Shown here piece by piece: positions 6,348 through 9,469 of a stretch of 9,469 bases of DNA; position 1 is the stretch's first letter, and each line of letters opens with the position of its first letter. Both the position numbers and the translations under genes were made by a program. This DNA is from Acidobacteriaceae bacterium (GTDB lineage Bacteria > Acidobacteriota > Terriglobia > Bryobacterales > Bryobacteraceae): contig JAFASD010000438.1 in the NCBI GenBank assembly GCA_019244945.1, positions 1 through 9,469 on the forward strand, written 5' to 3'. Under the pieces are notes generated by a model. The model did not search any database, had not been told where the DNA came from, and saw only the letters and a list, made by a program, of their open reading frames with translations.

Positions 6348-7384
6348 CAGGGCGTCAGAACCGCTTTCACGTACTCGCCGCGCTCCATCTTTTCAAAACA
6401 GTCCAACCACTGGGGCAGCTTCGCCACTCGGCTGATAATCGGATCCAATTTGATTTGGCCGGAAACAATCATCGAGATGACCCGTTCCCAAATGGGCCAG
6501 TTGTGCGAAAAGCTGCCGGAGATTGTAGCGTTTTTCTGAACCAGGGGATCGAGACTGAATTGTATCGGCTGCGGTCCCCAACCGACCTTGATGATCTGAC
6601 CATTGGGGCGCACGGTTTGCAAAGCGACTTGGAGCGTGGCTGAAACGCCGGCAGCATCGATGGCGACATCTACGCCGAGGCCGTCGCCGAGGTGCGCAAC
6701 GTAATCGGCGACGCCTCCCTCGAGTGTTATGTCTGCTCCCAATTCGCGAGCCACGGTGAGGCGAAAACGGTCGCTCGGCAGGCCGGCCACAATGACGCGA
6801 CCCGCGCCGCTCAATTTCGCCATCAATGCGCAGAGCAACCCGATCGGCCCCGGACCGAGCACCAGGACGTTGTCGCCCGGCCGAATACGGCCATTCACGC
6901 AGACTGCATTGTAGGCAACGCAGCAAGGCTCGGTGAGAGCCGCCTTATCGAATGTTACGTTCTCCGGGATACGGTGCAGACATCGCTCCGGAACACGTAC
7001 GTATTGCGTCATCGCTCCGTCAACTCCGTATCCGAAGCCGCGCCGCGCTGGATCAAGGTTATACATGCCGCAGCGGCTCAGGGGAGAAGACTCATCGATC
7101 ACCGCCGCCGTCTCACTCACCACGCGATCTCCTTCTTTGAAGCAGGCGACACCAGAGCCCGCCTTTGCGACCGTGCCCGCGAATTCATGCCCCAGAATGC
7201 ACGGGTAATTCACCGGCCAACTGTTCGATCCCCGCCACTGATGCAAGTCGCTGCCGCAAACGCTGACTGCGCCTACGCGCAATAACACATCGCGTTCGCC
7301 AATCTGCGGTATTGGCATATCGCGCAGTTCGACGGAAAAGGGCTCGTGACCATAGTTCACCAGTGCCGGCATGATCTCGCTCAT
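6347..7384 (-). CDS. Medium-chain zinc-type dehydrogenase lacking structural-zinc cysteines
   Basis: A 345-residue medium-chain dehydrogenase/reductase of the sorbitol/threonine dehydrogenase type, expected to oxidise a polyol or sugar hydroxyl with NAD(P). Catalytic-domain marks: C43 in SVCGSDLHQW, H66-E67 in LGHEFAG, and E152 in TEPCC, matching the usual catalytic-zinc site. The nucleotide-binding fold carries GPGPIG (about 177-182). The four positions that normally hold structural-zinc cysteines (spacing C-x2-C-x2-C-x7-C) are D97, S100, S103 and D111; the only nearby cysteine is C105. The flanking sequence (VVSETAAVI, then YNLDPARRGFGYGVDGAM) aligns well, so this is substitution, not loss of the lobe. 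The start ATG overlaps the TGA of the preceding gene by four bases (ATGA), implying coupled translation with the barrel proteins on both sides. Confidence 0.87.
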   Translation of the reverse strand: MSEIMPALVNYGHEPFSVELRDMPIPQIGERDVLLRVGAVSVCGSDLHQWRGSNSWPVNYPCILGHEFAGTVAKAGSGVACFKEGDRVVSETAAVIDESSPLSRCGMYNLDPARRGFGYGVDGAMTQYVRVPERCLHRIPENVTFDKAALTEPCCVAYNAVCVNGRIRPGDNVLVLGPGPIGLLCALMAKLSGAGRVIVAGLPSDRFRLTVARELGADITLEGGVADYVAHLGDGLGVDVAIDAAGVSATLQVALQTVRPNGQIIKVGWGPQPIQFSLDPLVQKNATISGSFSHNWPIWERVISMIVSGQIKLDPIISRVAKLPQWLDCFEKMERGEYVKAVLTP

Positions 7385-8100
7385 GCCACGCTGCCCTTTC
7401 CGATTTCGACTTCACCGAAGGCATGCACCTTTTCGCAAATGAACCGCAGCATACCTTCAATATCGCCCTGGGCAGTCCGAAAGGAATGCGCCTCAATGGC
7501 GAGAGGAGCGCCGATCACAACCAAAGGCGCGCCATATTTCGGCGTGTCGATCGCCTGTTCGATGGTTAAACCGCCGACTGCTTGCACGGGAATCGACACG
7601 GCGTTCACTACATCTTTCAGGCGATCCAACGGTGTTGGAGGGCGCTCGCCGCGTTGTTGGCGAAGCGTCCTCATGTCGTAACCGATGTGATGTATCACGT
7701 AATCGCAGCCGAGTTCTTCGAGGAGTTTCGCGCCTGAAACAGAATCAGGCATTGCCATGTTGTCGCCCATTACTTGAACGCCGAAGTCCCGGGCTGCTTT
7801 GACAACCAGCTCCACGGTTTCGGGGTGTGCTTGCCCCATCACCACGACCATGCTCGCTCCGGCTTTGGCCGTCAGTTCCGTCTCCAATCCGCCGCCGTCC
7901 ATGATTTTCAGATCGGCGATGATGGGCACGTCGGGATGACGGGCGCGCAACTCGCGTATGGCGTGCATGCCTTGGGCGATGATGAGGGGCGTTCCGGCTT
8001 CGAGCCAGTCCACGCCGGCTCGGATTGCCATCTCCGCGGTTTGAATTGCTTCCTGTAAGTCTGTGAGATCGAGCGAAAGTTGGACGACTGGCTTCATCAA
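7381..8100 (-). CDS. HPS/KGPDC-family barrel (OMP decarboxylase suprafamily)
   Basis: This 239-residue protein belongs to the orotidine-phosphate-decarboxylase suprafamily branch that contains 3-hexulose-6-phosphate synthase and 3-keto-L-gulonate-6-phosphate decarboxylase. Visible marks: D11 in QLSLD, E34 in WLEAGTPLI, the D63-x-K65-x-x-D68 metal/catalytic motif in ADLKIMDGG, E73, the HHIGYDMR strand (H137-H138, D142, R144), and phosphate-site strands AVGGLT (174-179) and VVIGAPL (194-200). IGYD-M-R is closer to the synthase-type H-x-G-x-D than to the decarboxylase, but no phosphohexuloisomerase gene accompanies it, so formaldehyde fixation is not established. Neighbouring dehydrogenase and epimerase genes fit sugar-acid breakdown (an Ula-like logic) about as well. 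It starts 17 bases after the upstream NmrA-like gene, with two successive ATGs (8100 and 8097) and no obvious Shine-Dalgarno. Confidence 0.83.
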   Translation of the reverse strand: MMKPVVQLSLDLTDLQEAIQTAEMAIRAGVDWLEAGTPLIIAQGMHAIRELRARHPDVPIIADLKIMDGGGLETELTAKAGASMVVVMGQAHPETVELVVKAARDFGVQVMGDNMAMPDSVSGAKLLEELGCDYVIHHIGYDMRTLRQQRGERPPTPLDRLKDVVNAVSIPVQAVGGLTIEQAIDTPKYGAPLVVIGAPLAIEAHSFRTAQGDIEGMLRFICEKVHAFGEVEIGKGSVA

Positions 8101-8117
8101 GCGTACGAGCCGCGTTG

Positions 8118-9020
8118 TTACGCCGACCCCGCCTGCGCGCGTTCTGACCGGCCTAGCAATTCCTTCAGGACTTCGGCTGCATTCACGGTGCCTTCGCGGA
8201 ACTCTATGCCTTCGTGTTGCTCGTGTTCAAAGGAAACGTGACCCGAGTTGAGACCAGCGAGCATCTCTTCGAACAGTCGTGCCACGCTTTCTGAAAATCC
8301 GGCGTGCGTAAAGGTGGAAGCCGCGGCACTCAGAGGTACCGCTTGAGCGTGGACTTCGTGATTCAGGATTGAGCTGAGTATGGCTGCGATGTCATCGGGG
8401 CAGTAATCTTCCGGCCCGGTCAGCTCAACGATTCGAACGCCGTTCGTCGGATTTATCAAGCTCTCGGCGGCTATGAGGCCGATATCCTTTGTCGCGATCA
8501 TCGGTATTTTGCGGTTCGGCGTTAGAAAGGTTGGCAAAATCCCGTTGGTGGCGGCCATGGGAACCACAGGCGCCCAGTTCTCGAGGAAGTAGGCCGGGCG
8601 CAGGATTGTCACATTTGTCGCTAAGGAGGTCAATACCGATTCGGCATAGTGCAGACCGCGAATAGGTCCGGTTCCGGAAGCCAGATGGCCCGCGATGGAC
8701 GAAAGGAAGACCACATGAGGGATCCCGCTTTCGCGCGCAGCTTTTGCAAGTGAGTCGGCAACCAGTTTCTGAGTGGCTGACAAATCTGTGGCGTCATAAT
8801 TTGGCGGGACCAGAAAATACGCCCCTTCGGCATTCGCAAGAATGCGCGTTAAACCGACTGTATCTTCGAGCGATCCCACCGCCACCTGGGCACCTTTTGC
8901 GCGCCAGGATTGGCCTTTTTCTTCGGTTCGGGCGATTACAGTAATCGGCTTCCCTTGCGCGAGCAGCGATTCAGCAACCACGCTTCCGGTTTGGCCTGTT
9001 GCTCCGGCAATGACGTACAT
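8118..9020 (-). CDS. NmrA-family NAD(P)-binding oxidoreductase (QOR2-like)
   Basis: A 300-residue atypical short-chain-dehydrogenase-fold protein. It opens MYVIAGATGQTGSVV, the G-x-x-G-x-x-G dinucleotide loop placed right at the N-terminus as in NmrA/QOR2 proteins. It is followed by the IARTEEKG region at the end of strand 2, expected for NADP contact. Later segments HVVFLSSIAGHLASGTG and VTILRPAYFLENW are typical of the family, while the canonical YxxxK is not obvious. Known relatives reduce quinones or sense the NAD(P) redox state; which applies here is unknown. The ATG at 9020 is favoured by an ideal AGGAGG four bases upstream and by homology starting at once. A longer reading to 9077 would add 19 unlike-looking residues and overlap the previous gene. 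It lies between a thioredoxin-like gene (31 bases upstream) and the sugar unit. Confidence 0.85.
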   Translation of the reverse strand: MYVIAGATGQTGSVVAESLLAQGKPITVIARTEEKGQSWRAKGAQVAVGSLEDTVGLTRILANAEGAYFLVPPNYDATDLSATQKLVADSLAKAARESGIPHVVFLSSIAGHLASGTGPIRGLHYAESVLTSLATNVTILRPAYFLENWAPVVPMAATNGILPTFLTPNRKIPMIATKDIGLIAAESLINPTNGVRIVELTGPEDYCPDDIAAILSSILNHEVHAQAVPLSAAASTFTHAGFSESVARLFEEMLAGLNSGHVSFEHEQHEGIEFREGTVNAAEVLKELLGRSERAQAGSA

Positions 9021-9024
9021 ATTT

Positions 9025-9030
9025 CCTCCT
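9025..9030 (-). promoter_or_regulatory. Strong Shine-Dalgarno deciding the NmrA-like start
   Basis: AGGAGG reads on the minus strand, followed by AAAT and the ATG at 9020. It is the only full consensus ribosome site seen in the window and rules out the longer in-frame start at 9077. Confidence 0.75.
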
Positions 9031-9051
9031 GCTTGGCTGTAACTACCAGAA

Positions 9052-9469
9052 TCAGGGCTGTGTTTTCGCGGTCGCAACTCGCGCTGTAGCTGAATTGCGG
9101 CGCGCCGCTGAACTGCTCAAGGCGAGCAGTTCTTCAATTCGTTGACTGATGGTCTCTTCCTTGAGCGCATTCGCCTCGCCCAGGGGCGGGGTTTGGTAAT
9201 GGATGAATCCTTTTCGATCGATGAAGATCAATTGAGGAACCACGAAACGATCCGCCATCGTGAATCCCATGAATGCCATCATTTGATCCTGAGGCGCGTA
9301 GCCGACCGGGAACCCGACCTCGAAATTCTTGGCGAAAGCTTGGATGAGTTGTTCGTCGCTGGTATTGATGGCGACATCGAGCGCCTGGAAACCCCTGCCG
9401 CCGTACTCTTGTTGCATTTTGGTCATTACTTTGGAAGCGGCCTGGCAATGCGGGCACGTGGTCAAAATA
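9052..9469 (-). CDS. Thioredoxin/TlpA-like redox protein, N-terminus beyond window
   Basis: The reading frame is open to the window edge (first full codon at 9466-9468), so the start is missing; a TTG at 9463-9465 is most likely an internal leucine. The visible part opens with T-T-C-P-H-C, the CxxC redox centre that normally follows the first strand, so some N-terminal residues and any signal peptide or anchor are cut off. Downstream are the family's helix and strand (FQALDVAIN), FPVGYAPQDQM, and FVVPQLIFIDRKG, in which VVP is the expected cis-proline loop facing the CxxC. This is typical of TlpA/ResA/peroxiredoxin-like thiol proteins, which usually act outside the cytoplasm, reducing or oxidising disulphides. 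The last 25 residues are an Ala/Ser/Arg-rich tail with no clear fold. It is the first visible gene of the minus-strand array. Confidence 0.82.
   Translation of the reverse strand, partial: ILTTCPHCQAASKVMTKMQQEYGGRGFQALDVAINTSDEQLIQAFAKNFEVGFPVGYAPQDQMMAFMGFTMADRFVVPQLIFIDRKGFIHYQTPPLGEANALKEETISQRIEELLALSSSAARRNSATARVATAKTQP

Noticed and set aside
6692..7285. Plus-strand open frame of 197 codons opposite the dehydrogenase
   Set aside because: The minus strand has unmistakable dehydrogenase motifs; the opposite frame is rich in Arg, Ala and His with no domain signal, as expected of a shadow frame in GC-rich coding DNA.
7381..8100. Calling the barrel gene hps and the operon a RuMP formaldehyde-fixing pathway
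   Set aside because: Family membership is clear, but the branch is not: no phosphohexuloisomerase is adjacent, and decarboxylase-type members share the same core motifs.

Overview
The window looks like an ordinary chromosomal stretch from a free-living heterotrophic bacterium, most likely an acidobacterium of the Solibacter/Bryobacter type. That placement is inferred from gene families only: a very long exported Asp-box (BNR/VPS10-like) protein, an exported DinB-like protein, a small anchored TGC-type OB-like protein, and sugar-isomerase/dehydrogenase genes of a kind abundant in that phylum. No rRNA, tRNA, CRISPR array, insertion sequence or phage gene was seen, and no gene-free stretch exceeds 300 bases.

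Left part (1-1023): an exported DinB/metal-His protein on the plus strand faces a small membrane-anchored protein on the minus strand, with an imperfect inverted repeat between their ends. Middle part (1180-2410, all minus strand): a small accessory patch holds a BrnT-BrnA toxin-antitoxin pair with a perfect 7+7 palindrome just upstream of the toxin. Next to it is a second two-gene unit, a small conserved protein overlapping a nucleotidyltransferase. That nucleotidyltransferase lacks its C-terminal part, including the expected third catalytic carboxylate, so it is probably decayed.

Right part: a 1000-residue secreted Asp-box propeller protein (2482-5466, plus) converges, with a 19-base tail overlap, on a tight minus-strand array. 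In transcription order (9469 to 5448) the array is: a thioredoxin-like protein cut by the window edge, an NmrA-type NAD(P)-binding protein, a 3-hexulose-6-phosphate-synthase/ketogulonate-phosphate-decarboxylase family barrel, a medium-chain dehydrogenase and a sugar isomerase/epimerase barrel. The last three genes are joined by 4-base and 1-base start/stop overlaps and form one translationally coupled unit. Together they look like a pathway that isomerises, oxidises and cleaves or decarboxylates a sugar or sugar-acid phosphate; the substrate cannot be read from the sequence. The dehydrogenase keeps its catalytic zinc ligands, but all four structural-zinc cysteines are replaced.

Nothing here is clearly a new system. 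The best leads are the coupled sugar unit with its zinc-lobe-less dehydrogenase and the TA operator/start arrangement.
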